Below are positions 1-7,951 of a stretch of DNA of 36,595 bases, one piece after another. Numbering within the stretch: position 1 is the first letter of the stretch; every line of letters begins with the position of its first letter. The stretch is from Crocinitomicaceae bacterium. Lineage in GTDB: Bacteria > Bacteroidota > Bacteroidia > Flavobacteriales_D > Crocinitomicaceae. The stretch covers positions 1 to 36,595 of the forward strand of contig JAIOZF010000025.1 of the NCBI GenBank assembly GCA_021740745.1, read 5' to 3'. The position numbers were made by a program, and so were the translations under genes. Below the pieces are notes generated by a model. It was given only the letters and a program-made list of their open reading frames with translations, was not told the origin of the DNA and made no database searches.

Positions 1-2
1 AA

Positions 3-71
3 AAAGCGGATACTTCGAATATTGTGAGTCGCATTGAAAAGAACGTAGAGGAGTATATTTCGAAATTGTAG
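3..71 (+). CDS. C-terminal end of an unidentified protein (partial)
   Basis: Only the last 22 codons are present, in reading frame 3, ending at a TAG at 69-71. The tail is mixed-charge and predicted helical (ending in EEYISKL). The other two forward frames are stopped within the first 40 bases, so this is the only frame that can be the end of a plus-strand gene entering from the left. The family cannot be told from so little. It could also be a chance open stretch; the helical, charged composition favours a real C-terminus. Confidence 0.5.
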   Translation, partial: KADTSNIVSRIEKNVEEYISKL

Positions 72-136
72 GAAATAAATCCTTTTGATTAATGAATCCT
101 AGCTGAAGAGTTGGGATTTTTTTTGATCTTTCGGTG

Positions 137-303
137 TCTCGACTCCGCTCGACAACCGAAACGACTCCGCTCGACAACCGAAACGACTCCACTCGACAAC
201 CGAAACGACTCCACTTGATAACTGAAATGACTCCAACCGACATACGAACCTGAAGTTGACTTCAATCGTCAGCCTAACTAACGGACGTCGAGCGGAGCCG
301 AGA
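137..303. repeat. Inverted repeat enclosing 22-bp tandem repeats
   Basis: Bases 137-153 (TCTCGACTCCGCTCGAC) pair with 287-303 with one mismatch, giving a 17-base inverted repeat around about 130 bases. Inside, a 22-base unit beginning GACTCCGCTCGACAACCGAA starts at 141, 163, 185 and 207, with a degraded fifth copy at 229. Divergence grows towards the right. Similar CGACTCCGCTCGA-type words are often scattered between genes in Flavobacteriales genomes (from memory), so I take this as an intergenic repeat element. It fills most of the 358-base gap 72-429, in which I see no gene; the antisense open frame across it is made by the repeats. Confidence 0.75.
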
Positions 304-399
304 CGGTAGTATATCAACTTTCTAATTCAAAAAATCCAGCATCTCAAAATCAATTTGTAATAATATTTGTTAATACATCAATTGCACGGCTTCAATGCT

Positions 400-407
400 T
401 AAATTTG
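400..407 (+). promoter_or_regulatory. Possible -7 promoter element for ccsBA
   Basis: TAAATTTG fits the Bacteroidota -7 consensus TAnnTTTG exactly and lies 22 bases before the ccsBA ATG. The nearest upstream TTG (382-384) is 15 bases away, shorter than the usual spacer, so the -33 half is weak. Confidence 0.35.
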
Positions 408-429
408 CACCCAAAATACATCACATCAA

Positions 430-3400
430 ATGGAGAAATTATCTCGATCATTTTTTTCAATGCGCATGATGGCAGTAGCCATGATTATTTTCTTAGTCGC
501 AATTGGAGCAGCAACACTCATTGAATCAACGCACGATATTCAAACAGCAAAAATTCTTATCTATAATGCGCTTTGGTTTGAAGTATTGTTGGTGTATTTA
601 GCGTTGAATTTGATTGCTAATATTTTTCGCTATAGAATGTTTCAACGAGAAAAAATTGCAATGCTGATGTTCCACCTTTCTTTTCTTATTATCATCATTG
701 GTGCGGGAATTACACGATTCATCAGTTTTGAAGGACTAATGGTGATTCGAGAGGGCAAGCAAACTGATTTTATTTATTCATCTGATCCAAATCTTTGGTT
801 TCGTATAAATGATGGGAAAGTACAATATACGTATGCTGAGAAAAAATTTATGACAGCCTACAAGCCATTTGGAATGGATATAAATGATTTTTCTATTGAT
901 GTCGATTTTCCAAAACATAAAACGCCAATAACAATTGAATATGTGAATTACCAAAAGAAAATGGTCGATTCATTGGTAATCAATGACTCCATTAAAGGTC
1001 TTGTTTTAGAAATTACGACGAATGGAATGCAATCTAATTATTTGCAACCGGGTGGATTTTTAATGGTTGGTGATGTTGCTCTTTCCTTTGAAAAGAAAGA
1101 CGCAATGCCGGGAATTGATATTTTTCAACAAGGCGCAAAAATTATGATGCGTTCAAAGTTGCCTTTGCGAATGTTGCCAATGTCCGAAATGAAAAAGGCA
1201 CGTCAAACAGGTGAAGCACCGGCAGATTCATTGTTCGTTGAGATTCCAGTGGATAGTTTGGTTCCTTTTCAAACAACAACCTTGTATCAAGTAGGCGAGC
1301 AACAATTCGTTTTCAAATCAGTACTGAATCACGCGAAGAAAATGCTGCTTCCTTCGGGCAGGAGAGATGTGGGTTCTGATTATTTGACCATCAAAATTAC
1401 GGATGGAAATGTCTCCAAAATTGTTCAACTAAAAGGAGGAATTGGAACGATTCCAGAACACGAAATGTTCTCATTTAATGGATTGACGTATGAGATGGAA
1501 TATGGTTCCACGCCAATTGTTTTACCTTTTGCAATTGCTTGTCGCGATTTCCAATTGGATCGTTACCCAGGATCTAGCGCACCATCCTCGTTTGCAAGTG
1601 AAGTGACAATTGTTGATGAGAAAAACAAGTACAAACGGGATCAACGAATTTTCATGAATAATGTAATGGATTATGGTGGTTACCGCTTCTTTCAATCAAG
1701 TTATGATCCCGATGAAAAAGGTACGCGTTTAAGTGTGAACCATGACTGGTGGGGCACAAATATTACCTACGTTGGTTATTTACTAATGGCGTTGGCAATG
1801 ATTTTATCACTTTTTGCTCCAATTGGACGTTTTAGAGAATTGAATGATTTATTGCGAAAGTCAAAAATAAAGCGTGAAAAATTGATGATGCTCCTGTTGA
1901 TTGTAGGATTGTCATTTACGAATAGTGCTTTCGCACAGGACGAACATGCTGGTCATAACCATGAAGCGGAAGGTCACGAACATTTTGAAGGAGATGGACA
2001 CGATCACGGTCAAACCGAAACTCAACAACCCAAAACAAAAGCGGTTCATACGATTATGTCAGAGGCACATTCAGAAGAATTAGCTTCTTTATTAGTGCAA
2101 GATTTTGACGGGCGAATTATACCGATGCATACGATGTGTGATCAATTGATGCGCAAGATTTACAGAGGAAATGAATTCAATGGGAAGAATGCTGTTCAAA
2201 CAGTGATGAGTATGCATATGTATCCAGATTATTGGATGGATCAAAAGATAATCTCTGTACCTGCTAATTTACGTGATACCTTAAAAGTGAAAGGTGCATA
2301 TGCTTCATTCAAAGAATTAGCTGACATAAATGGTGAATTCCGTTTAATGAGAGATTACCAGAAAGCGCATCAAACGTTGGAGTCGAAAAGAAATGAATTC
2401 GATAAGAAGTTAATTAAATTGGTGGAGCGTTTTCAAGTCGTACAATCGATTTTTGCTTGGCAGTATATGCGAATTATTCCAGTTAAGAATGATGTGAATA
2501 ACACTTGGTTTATTCCGCTTAGCATGGATTTGTTGCAAAAGGACACCGTTTCATCAACGATTGCCTTGAAATACATTTCTGGTTTGGACAAAGCCGCGAA
2601 AACCAATCAATATGGCGAGTTGACAGATATATTGGCAGATTTGAAGAAATTCCAACGAGAAGCAGGATCGAAAGTTGTTCCTTCTGAAAGCGTTGTAGCA
2701 GTTGAAATCAGCTACAACAAAATGAATATATTCAAAAATTCGTTTCGTTCGTATTTACTGTTTGGTGTTTTATTGTTGTTTATTTTCTTCTTGAAAATTT
2801 TTGTAAATCCTTCCAAAAAGGCTTCAAAAAATTTATCCTTAGTCGCAAAAATTGTAGTTGGATTTCTAGTGGTAATTTTCGCTTACCATGGAACTGGACT
2901 TGGCTTCCGTTGGTACATTTCTGGTCACGCACCTTGGAGTAACGGTTACGAAGCGGTGGTGTTTATTGCTTGGGCGACAATGATTGCAGGTTTTGCTTTT
3001 GCAAAAAAGAATCCAGCTATTTTGGCAGGAACAGCAATTCTTGCGGCATTGATGATTTATGTCACAGAAATGAATTTGATGGATCCTGAAATAACGCCAT
3101 TACAACCAGTCTTGAAATCTTATTGGTTAATGATTCACGTAGCTATAATTACAGCAAGTTATGGTTTCTTAGGTTTAGCTGCTATTCTAGGTTTGTTCAA
3201 CCTTACACTATACACATTAAGAAATACGAATAACGGTAAACTGGTTACTTTAAACATTAATGAGTTGACCTACGTGTCAGAAATGACTATGACCATTGGA
3301 CTTTTCATGCTAACAATCGGAACCTTCCTTGGAGGGGTTTGGGCAAATGAATCATGGGGACGTTATTGGGGATGGGATCCAAAAGAAACATGGGCCTTGG

Positions 3401-3693
3401 TTTCAGTTTTAGTTTATGCTGTTATTTTACATTTCCGTATGATTCCAGCCTTGAAAGGTAAGTTCTTATTCAACGCAATGAGTTTTTGGGGTTATTCAGC
3501 CATAATTTTTACCTTCTTTGGTGTTAACTTCTATTTGGTAGGTTTACATTCATATGCTCAAGGTGAGGGACTTGGAACAATTCCTCCTGGAATAATCATC
3601 GCAGTAGTTGCCTTTGCAGTTTTCACAACAGTTGCAGCAATAAGAAATAAAAATTACAATCAAAGGATAAAGTCAGAGGTGGTGGATTTTTGA
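430..3693 (+). CDS. ccsBA: Fused System II cytochrome c biogenesis protein (ResB/CcsB + CcsA)
   Basis: This is the membrane heme exporter and heme-cysteine ligase of System II cytochrome c maturation, with both subunits in one 1087-residue chain. The N-terminal part has membrane helices near residues 10-95, a long periplasmic ResB domain and a helix near 442-462. The C-terminal CcsA part carries the tryptophan-rich WWD-type heme motif (NESWGRYWGWDPKETW, about 971-986) and the three expected histidines: H833 in GHAPWSN, H903 in IHVAIIT and H1040 in GLHSYA. Between the halves, residues 483-502 look like a signal peptide (MLLLIVGLSFTNSAFAQ), followed by a stretch with seven His in 24 residues (about 504-527). 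Its stop codon overlaps a heptamer array. It may serve the c-type hemes of CcoO and CcoP further along the window. Confidence 0.95.
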   Translation: MEKLSRSFFSMRMMAVAMIIFLVAIGAATLIESTHDIQTAKILIYNALWFEVLLVYLALNLIANIFRYRMFQREKIAMLMFHLSFLIIIIGAGITRFISFEGLMVIREGKQTDFIYSSDPNLWFRINDGKVQYTYAEKKFMTAYKPFGMDINDFSIDVDFPKHKTPITIEYVNYQKKMVDSLVINDSIKGLVLEITTNGMQSNYLQPGGFLMVGDVALSFEKKDAMPGIDIFQQGAKIMMRSKLPLRMLPMSEMKKARQTGEAPADSLFVEIPVDSLVPFQTTTLYQVGEQQFVFKSVLNHAKKMLLPSGRRDVGSDYLTIKITDGNVSKIVQLKGGIGTIPEHEMFSFNGLTYEMEYGSTPIVLPFAIACRDFQLDRYPGSSAPSSFASEVTIVDEKNKYKRDQRIFMNNVMDYGGYRFFQSSYDPDEKGTRLSVNHDWWGTNITYVGYLLMALAMILSLFAPIGRFRELNDLLRKSKIKREKLMMLLLIVGLSFTNSAFAQDEHAGHNHEAEGHEHFEGDGHDHGQTETQQPKTKAVHTIMSEAHSEELASLLVQDFDGRIIPMHTMCDQLMRKIYRGNEFNGKNAVQTVMSMHMYPDYWMDQKIISVPANLRDTLKVKGAYASFKELADINGEFRLMRDYQKAHQTLESKRNEFDKKLIKLVERFQVVQSIFAWQYMRIIPVKNDVNNTWFIPLSMDLLQKDTVSSTIALKYISGLDKAAKTNQYGELTDILADLKKFQREAGSKVVPSESVVAVEISYNKMNIFKNSFRSYLLFGVLLLFIFFLKIFVNPSKKASKNLSLVAKIVVGFLVVIFAYHGTGLGFRWYISGHAPWSNGYEAVVFIAWATMIAGFAFAKKNPAILAGTAILAALMIYVTEMNLMDPEITPLQPVLKSYWLMIHVAIITASYGFLGLAAILGLFNLTLYTLRNTNNGKLVTLNINELTYVSEMTMTIGLFMLTIGTFLGGVWANESWGRYWGWDPKETWALVSVLVYAVILHFRMIPALKGKFLFNAMSFWGYSAIIFTFFGVNFYLVGLHSYAQGEGLGTIPPGIIIAVVAFAVFTTVAAIRNKNYNQRIKSEVVDF

Positions 3694-3761
3694 ATTATGA
3701 ATTATGAATTATGAATTATGAATTATGAATTATGAATTATGAATTATGAATTATGAATTAT
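3692..3761 (+). repeat. Ten tandem copies of heptamer GAATTAT
   Basis: Bases 3692-3761 are ten perfect copies of GAATTAT, starting inside the TGA stop of ccsBA. The reverse-complement heptamer (AATTCAT register) appears at 4150-4177, just after the four-helix-bundle gene, so the two arrays face each other around that gene. The perfect copies suggest recent expansion by slippage. Confidence 0.95.
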
Positions 3762-3792
3762 AATTTTTAAATTCAAGTAAGTAATTCACAAA

Positions 3793-4158
3793 ATGAAAGA
3801 AAACATAATTCAAGATAAGAGTTTTCGGTTTGCAGTTAAATCGATTCATATTTACAAAACACTTCAATCAAGAAAAGAATACATATTAAGCAAACAATTA
3901 TTGCGTTCGGGAACTTCTGTTGGTGCAAATATTAGAGAATCAGCAAATGCTCAGTCAAAAGCAGATTTTGTACACAAACTCCACATCTCTCAAAAGGAAT
4001 GTGCCGAATCAATTTATTGGCTTGACTTGTTAAAAGAAACAGATTATATAACTTTGGAGGAATATGCTGAATTGCATGAACCAGCCAGGGAATTATTAAG
4101 AATTATTAGAAGCATTATATTGACCACAAAAAAGAATATGAGTTCAAGCAATTCATAA
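3793..4158 (+). CDS. Four-helix-bundle protein, S23/IVP family (TIGR02436-like)
   Basis: A 121-residue all-helical protein with the family's central signature LRSGTSVGANIRESANAQSK (about 37-56), followed by FVHKLHISQKECAESIYWLD. Members were first named from intervening sequences in 23S rRNA genes of spirochaetes and are common as free-standing genes in Bacteroidota. They form oligomers, and their biological role is not settled. The gene starts at an ATG 31 bases after a ten-copy heptamer array, and its stop TAA (4156-4158) lies inside the opposing array. This placement between ccsBA and bshB1, two unrelated housekeeping genes, suggests an inserted unit rather than an operon partner. Confidence 0.9.
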   Translation: MKENIIQDKSFRFAVKSIHIYKTLQSRKEYILSKQLLRSGTSVGANIRESANAQSKADFVHKLHISQKECAESIYWLDLLKETDYITLEEYAELHEPARELLRIIRSIILTTKKNMSSSNS

Positions 4159-4177
4159 CCCATAATTCATAATTGGT
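4150..4177 (+). repeat. Four heptamer units, inverted relative to 3692-3761
   Basis: Reads AATTCAT, AACCCAT, AATTCAT, AATTGGT: two perfect and two decayed copies in exact 7-base register. It is the reverse complement of the array upstream of the four-helix-bundle gene and overlaps that gene's stop codon. bshB1 starts five bases later. Confidence 0.85.
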
Positions 4178-4182
4178 GTAAC

Positions 4183-4899
4183 ATGAAAATAGATATTCTC
4201 GCATTTGCAGCACATCCTGATGACGTTGAGTTATCTTGTTCAGGAACAATAATGAAGCATATAGCTGCAGGTAAAAAAGTAGGCATTGTCGATTTGACAC
4301 AGGGAGAATTGGGGTCAAGAGGAACAAAGAATACTCGCTATGAAGAAGCTTCTACTGCATCGGAGATTATGAAGATTGATGTGAGGGTCAATTTGAAAAT
4401 GGCAGATGGATTCTTTGAAATCAATGAAGAAAATAAACGTTTAATAATTCAACAAATAAGACGGTTTAGACCTGAAATTGTGCTTGCGAATGCAATAACA
4501 GATAGACATCCTGATCATGGACGTGCTGCAAAATTAGTTTCTGAAGCTTGTTTTTTAGCTGGTTTAACGAAAATAGAGACGAGTTGGGAAGGTGTACCGC
4601 AAGATTTTTTTCGTCCAAAAGCAGTGTATCACTATATCCAAGATTATTTCATCAAACCCGATTTTGCTATTGATGTCACTGAATTTATTGATGACAAAAT
4701 AAATGCTATCAAAGCTTTTAAAACTCAATTTTACGATCCAACTTCCATAGAACCGCAAACGCCTATTTCTGGAGAAGAATTTTTTGATTTTATCAAAGGT
4801 CGAATGATGCAAATTGGTCGCCCAATAGGAGCGAAGTATGCTGAAGGATTCACAGTAGAACGAACGATAGGAGTTGATTTACTGAACGATTTGAAGTGA
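4183..4899 (+). CDS. bshB1: Bacillithiol biosynthesis deacetylase BshB1
   Basis: A zinc-dependent LmbE/PIG-L family deacetylase. It is expected to remove the acetyl group from GlcNAc-malate, the second step of bacillithiol synthesis in the cytoplasm. The metal/catalytic motif AHPDDVE is at residues 10-16 (H11, D13, D14) and the second motif DRHPDHGRA near 107-115 supplies the remaining histidines. The 238-residue length and the phrases QGELGSRGT and FKTQFYDP match BshB1 rather than other LmbE proteins. Bacillithiol is known in many Bacteroidota. The gene starts at the ATG right after the inverted heptamer array; no glutathione or other bsh gene is in view. Confidence 0.92.
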   Translation: MKIDILAFAAHPDDVELSCSGTIMKHIAAGKKVGIVDLTQGELGSRGTKNTRYEEASTASEIMKIDVRVNLKMADGFFEINEENKRLIIQQIRRFRPEIVLANAITDRHPDHGRAAKLVSEACFLAGLTKIETSWEGVPQDFFRPKAVYHYIQDYFIKPDFAIDVTEFIDDKINAIKAFKTQFYDPTSIEPQTPISGEEFFDFIKGRMMQIGRPIGAKYAEGFTVERTIGVDLLNDLK

Positions 4900-4903
4900 T
4901 ATT

Positions 4904-4938
4904 ATAGGCTGTCCTCAGGCCTGATGCCTTTAGCCTAT
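4904..4938. terminator. Imperfect hairpin between convergent genes
   Basis: ATAGGCT (4904-4910) pairs with AGCCTAT (4932-4938), with an inner AGGC/GCCT stem at 4917-4929. It lies between the convergent ends of bshB1 and the GreA-like gene and includes the latter's stop codon. There is no clear T-run on either side, so termination is only a guess. Confidence 0.4.
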
Positions 4939-5381
4939 TTACTGCTCAAAACAGTAATCTTTTCTCCCTGCCAATCAACTGCATCGCCGGTAGACTTTCC
5001 CATGAGAATTTTACAAAGTGGAGCCATGGGTGTTATGCAGAAGACACTTGTTCCTTCGAAATTAATTTGGCCAATTCCAACAGAGACATAAAACCAGCCT
5101 TTAGTTGTTTCGACAAGACTTCCCAATTGAATACTTTTAGATATACGCCTAGGATCGATACGAAAAAGGATTTCTTGTAATTTACTTAACTCTCCTAATT
5201 GAGCACCAATCTTTTCTTGCTCCAATTGAGCCATTGCACGACTCGTCTCATGCTTGTCACCTGCGCTGCTCTTCGTATCACCAGCAGTCGCTTCTAAGGC
5301 ATCATTTAAGAGGTGTTGAAGTTGATCAAAGCGACGCTTCAATTCAGTTAATACGTTTGAATGAACAGCCTCTTTATCCAT
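4935..5381 (-). CDS. GreA/GreB-like protein (coiled coil plus C-terminal FKBP-like domain)
   Basis: A 148-residue protein built like a Gre transcript-cleavage factor. A helical N-terminal hairpin (about 5-80) has a Gre-like tip (AGDKHETSRAMAQLEQEKIG), and a compact C-terminal domain (about 85-148) starts GSLVETTKGWFYVSVG and ends with PLCKILMGKSTGD. Gre factors enter the RNA polymerase secondary channel and stimulate cleavage of backtracked RNA; that this protein does so is inference. Its ATG lies inside the end of the glycosyltransferase gene (8-base overlap), implying coupled translation. A paralogue sits in the paa operon at 26153-26596. Proteins of this type are sometimes labelled 3-oxoacyl-ACP synthase in databases, which the sequence does not support. 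Confidence 0.75.
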   Translation of the reverse strand: MDKEAVHSNVLTELKRRFDQLQHLLNDALEATAGDTKSSAGDKHETSRAMAQLEQEKIGAQLGELSKLQEILFRIDPRRISKSIQLGSLVETTKGWFYVSVGIGQINFEGTSVFCITPMAPLCKILMGKSTGDAVDWQGEKITVLSSK

Positions 5382-6504
5382 TCAATTCGGTATAAATAGT
5401 TAATAGTTGACCTAAAATGTTTTGCATTGAATAGTTTTGACTTTTTGCGCGTATTACGTTAGAATCAAATGTGTGATTGTGTATGATTTTTTCCATGGCC
5501 ATTGCTAGACTCAACGAATCATTGATTTTAACCTGAATGCCATATTCTGCTTGTAAATTAAACCCAATTCCTACCGGAGTTGTCAAAGTAGGTAAACCAC
5601 AAGACCAAGCCTCAGCCAAGACAATCGAAAAACTTTCGTAGTTTGAAAAGAGTACAAAAGCATCACTTTTGTGATAAAATGGCAATAAATCTTCGTGTTC
5701 GAATGGTCCTGCAAAATGAATATATGTCGACAAGGATTTTTGCTCGGCATACTTCTGAAGTTCAGCGTAAGATTCGTCGCTGACAATGGTAAGTTCGAAG
5801 TCATGAAATCCTTTCCGTGCCAATAATTCAACAGCATCGATGATTCCATTAGGATTTTTAACTTCTTTATCGAGTGTTGAAATATGTAGAAATTGTTTTT
5901 TCTCGTTCGTTGGTTTTGATATTAATGGCTGAAACAATTCAGTGTTGATTGGATTGTGAACAATATCAATTGGAGTTGTATCGAAATATGCGGATATATC
6001 TTCTTGTTGAAATTCAGAAACAGCAATCAATTTATCGATGTGTTTTTTCACGTAATTCAAAATGAATTTCTCCTTTAAATTCCACTTTTTACGACGTTCT
6101 TTGCGGTAATAGGAAGCGTGTTCGGTCACAATTAGTGGGCAAGAAAATTCCTTTTTAGCACGGACAAACAAATAACCCTTGGGTAATAAAACATGTGCGT
6201 GAATCAAATCTACATCTTTCACCATTTTCAATCCGAAATCAAAGGCTTTGTCTTGTTCCTTTTTTCGCGAATAGAAATTGGAACCTTTTGGATGATAAAT
6301 GATAATTTCTTTCAGATTACCGGTTTCGATTACTACCGTTTCGATTGTGTTAATAGCTTCATCCGCAACGGTATATAAAACAGTAACCTGAAACAATTCT
6401 GCTACTAATTTGGCTTGTTGCTGCACAAAATTCCCTAAGAAAGGTGCGGTTCGATTTGGATACCAAGAACTTAATATGAGGATATGTTTTCTGAGCGCTG
6501 ACAT
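5374..6504 (-). CDS. GT4-family glycosyltransferase (group 1)
   Basis: A retaining GT-B glycosyltransferase, about 376 residues from the chosen start. The N-terminal half opens with HILILSSWYPNRTAPFLGNF, a common start for exopolysaccharide or LPS mannosyl/glucosyl transferases. The C-terminal half carries the GT4 donor-site pattern (SNYESFSIVLAEAWSCGLPT, with the two Glu seven residues apart) and a preceding HFAGPFEHEDLLPFY segment. I chose the ATG at 6504 because it sits five residues before the first strand; an in-frame ATG at 6522 adds only MYFSNV. Donor and acceptor cannot be read from sequence. It overlaps the GreA-like gene by 8 bases, and no other polysaccharide gene is nearby. Confidence 0.88.
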   Translation of the reverse strand: MSALRKHILILSSWYPNRTAPFLGNFVQQQAKLVAELFQVTVLYTVADEAINTIETVVIETGNLKEIIIYHPKGSNFYSRKKEQDKAFDFGLKMVKDVDLIHAHVLLPKGYLFVRAKKEFSCPLIVTEHASYYRKERRKKWNLKEKFILNYVKKHIDKLIAVSEFQQEDISAYFDTTPIDIVHNPINTELFQPLISKPTNEKKQFLHISTLDKEVKNPNGIIDAVELLARKGFHDFELTIVSDESYAELQKYAEQKSLSTYIHFAGPFEHEDLLPFYHKSDAFVLFSNYESFSIVLAEAWSCGLPTLTTPVGIGFNLQAEYGIQVKINDSLSLAMAMEKIIHNHTFDSNVIRAKSQNYSMQNILGQLLTIYTELNG

Positions 6505-6580
6505 TACATTACTAAAGTACATATTTAAGCGATAAGCTTAGAACAAGTTAGCACAAAAAACGAGGAGAAAAACCGAATAA

Positions 6581-7711
6581 TTAGATTTCAAATACAGATT
6601 TGATTTGAGTCAACGCAAAATCAATTTCTTCTTTTGTCGTGTAACGCGAGAAAGAAAAACGCACATTTGGTCGACTAGTATCTGCTTTAATTCCTTCCAA
6701 GACATGTGAACCTTTTGTAGCACCGGAAGTGCATGCACTTCCACCGCTAACAGCTACACCTTTTAAATCGAGTGTAAATAGCAAAATACCTGATTTATCT
6801 GTTCTTGGAAAACTTACGTTCAACACGGTGTAAAGTGATTTTTCAGGATTTGTTTCTCCATGAAAATACACATCGTTAAAAAGCTTATTTAGTTCATCAA
6901 TCATATAGGATTTCAGTGATTGAACATGTTCTTGATGCCCTTTTACATCTTCATAGGCTAATTCCACTGCTTTGGCAAGACCTACAATTCCGTGCACATT
7001 TTCCGTTCCACCGCGTAATCCGCGTTCTTGAGATCCACCGTGAATCAATACTTCACATTTGATGGATTTATTGATATATAAAAAGCCAATTCCTTTTGGT
7101 CCATGAAATTTATGGGCTGCACACGTTATGAAATCAATTCCTAATTCTTTCAAATCGAAGTCGTAATGTCCCATCGTTTGAACTGTATCTGAATGAAAAT
7201 AAGCACCATAACGTTTACATAATTCACTTACTTGTTTTAGTGGAAGAAGTGTAGAAATTTCATTGTTGGCGTGCATCAACGAAACGAGTGTTTTTTCACC
7301 GCTTTGCAACAATCGCTCTAAATCTAATAGGTCAACGTTCCCTTTTTCATCTATTTTAACTAAGCTAACTTTTGCGAGTCCTGCTTTTTCAATTGCTTCA
7401 GCTGTATGTCCAACAGCATGATGTTCTATTGATGAAGTAATAATTTGTTTGACCCCCATTTGATGAACGGATGAATAAAGCGCCATATTATCAGCCTCTG
7501 TGCCACCAGAGGTAAAAATAATTTCGGAAGGTTGGCAATTTAAAATTTTGGCAACAGTTCGGCGTGATGTTTCGATAAGTGCTTTGGTTTGACGCCCATA
7601 AAAGTGAGTAGAGGAAGGATTCCCAAAACCATCTTTTAATACTGGAATCATTGCATCAATAACTTCAGGAGCAATTGGCGTTGTCGCCGCATTATCGAGA
7701 TAAACACGCAT
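6581..7711 (-). CDS. Cysteine desulfurase (NifS/IscS family)
   Basis: A PLP-dependent enzyme that takes sulfur from L-cysteine for Fe-S clusters or tRNA thiolation. From ATG 7711 it has 376 residues, opening MRVYLDNAATT as in IscS/NifS. PLP-site residues visible are H98 (SIEHHAVG), D175 (HSDTVQTMG) and the Schiff-base lysine K201 (AAHKFHGPKG). The catalytic cysteine is C327 in SGGSACTSGA. An upstream in-frame start at 7726 is a GTG adding five residues; the internal ATG fits the family better. No iscU or scaffold gene is adjacent. It stands alone, with 240 bases before the next gene upstream. Confidence 0.93.
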   Translation of the reverse strand: MRVYLDNAATTPIAPEVIDAMIPVLKDGFGNPSSTHFYGRQTKALIETSRRTVAKILNCQPSEIIFTSGGTEADNMALYSSVHQMGVKQIITSSIEHHAVGHTAEAIEKAGLAKVSLVKIDEKGNVDLLDLERLLQSGEKTLVSLMHANNEISTLLPLKQVSELCKRYGAYFHSDTVQTMGHYDFDLKELGIDFITCAAHKFHGPKGIGFLYINKSIKCEVLIHGGSQERGLRGGTENVHGIVGLAKAVELAYEDVKGHQEHVQSLKSYMIDELNKLFNDVYFHGETNPEKSLYTVLNVSFPRTDKSGILLFTLDLKGVAVSGGSACTSGATKGSHVLEGIKADTSRPNVRFSFSRYTTKEEIDFALTQIKSVFEI

Positions 7712-7951
7712 AAAAATATTTTTCACGAAGATAAGAATTTGTCTTTGAAAAAGGAGCCTAAATGAAGGGCTATTCTTGAAGACTTATTCTTGATCAAAGA
7801 TGGTTTTCAATGTTCTCAAATCTAGGACTGTCAATTTCTACATTTAAAGTTGTAAGAATTTCGTCTGGAATTATAAAAAAAATCGAACCGAAAGCTTGAT
7901 GGTTAATCGCTCTAATTTCAAGTTTGATTGTAGTTAGTGTTAGGAGAAGGG

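Noticed and set aside
99-317. 72-codon antisense open frame
   Set aside because: It is created by the 22-bp repeats and their inverted copy; the protein is just the repeat translated and has no family look.
3692-4177. Heptamer arrays as a CRISPR or miniature insertion sequence
   Set aside because: Units are contiguous with no spacers, and there is no transposase, target duplication or terminal structure beyond the heptamers.
4564-4812. Antisense open frame inside bshB1 and the many similar shadows across the window
   Set aside because: They lie wholly within well-supported genes and their translations lack any domain or signal.
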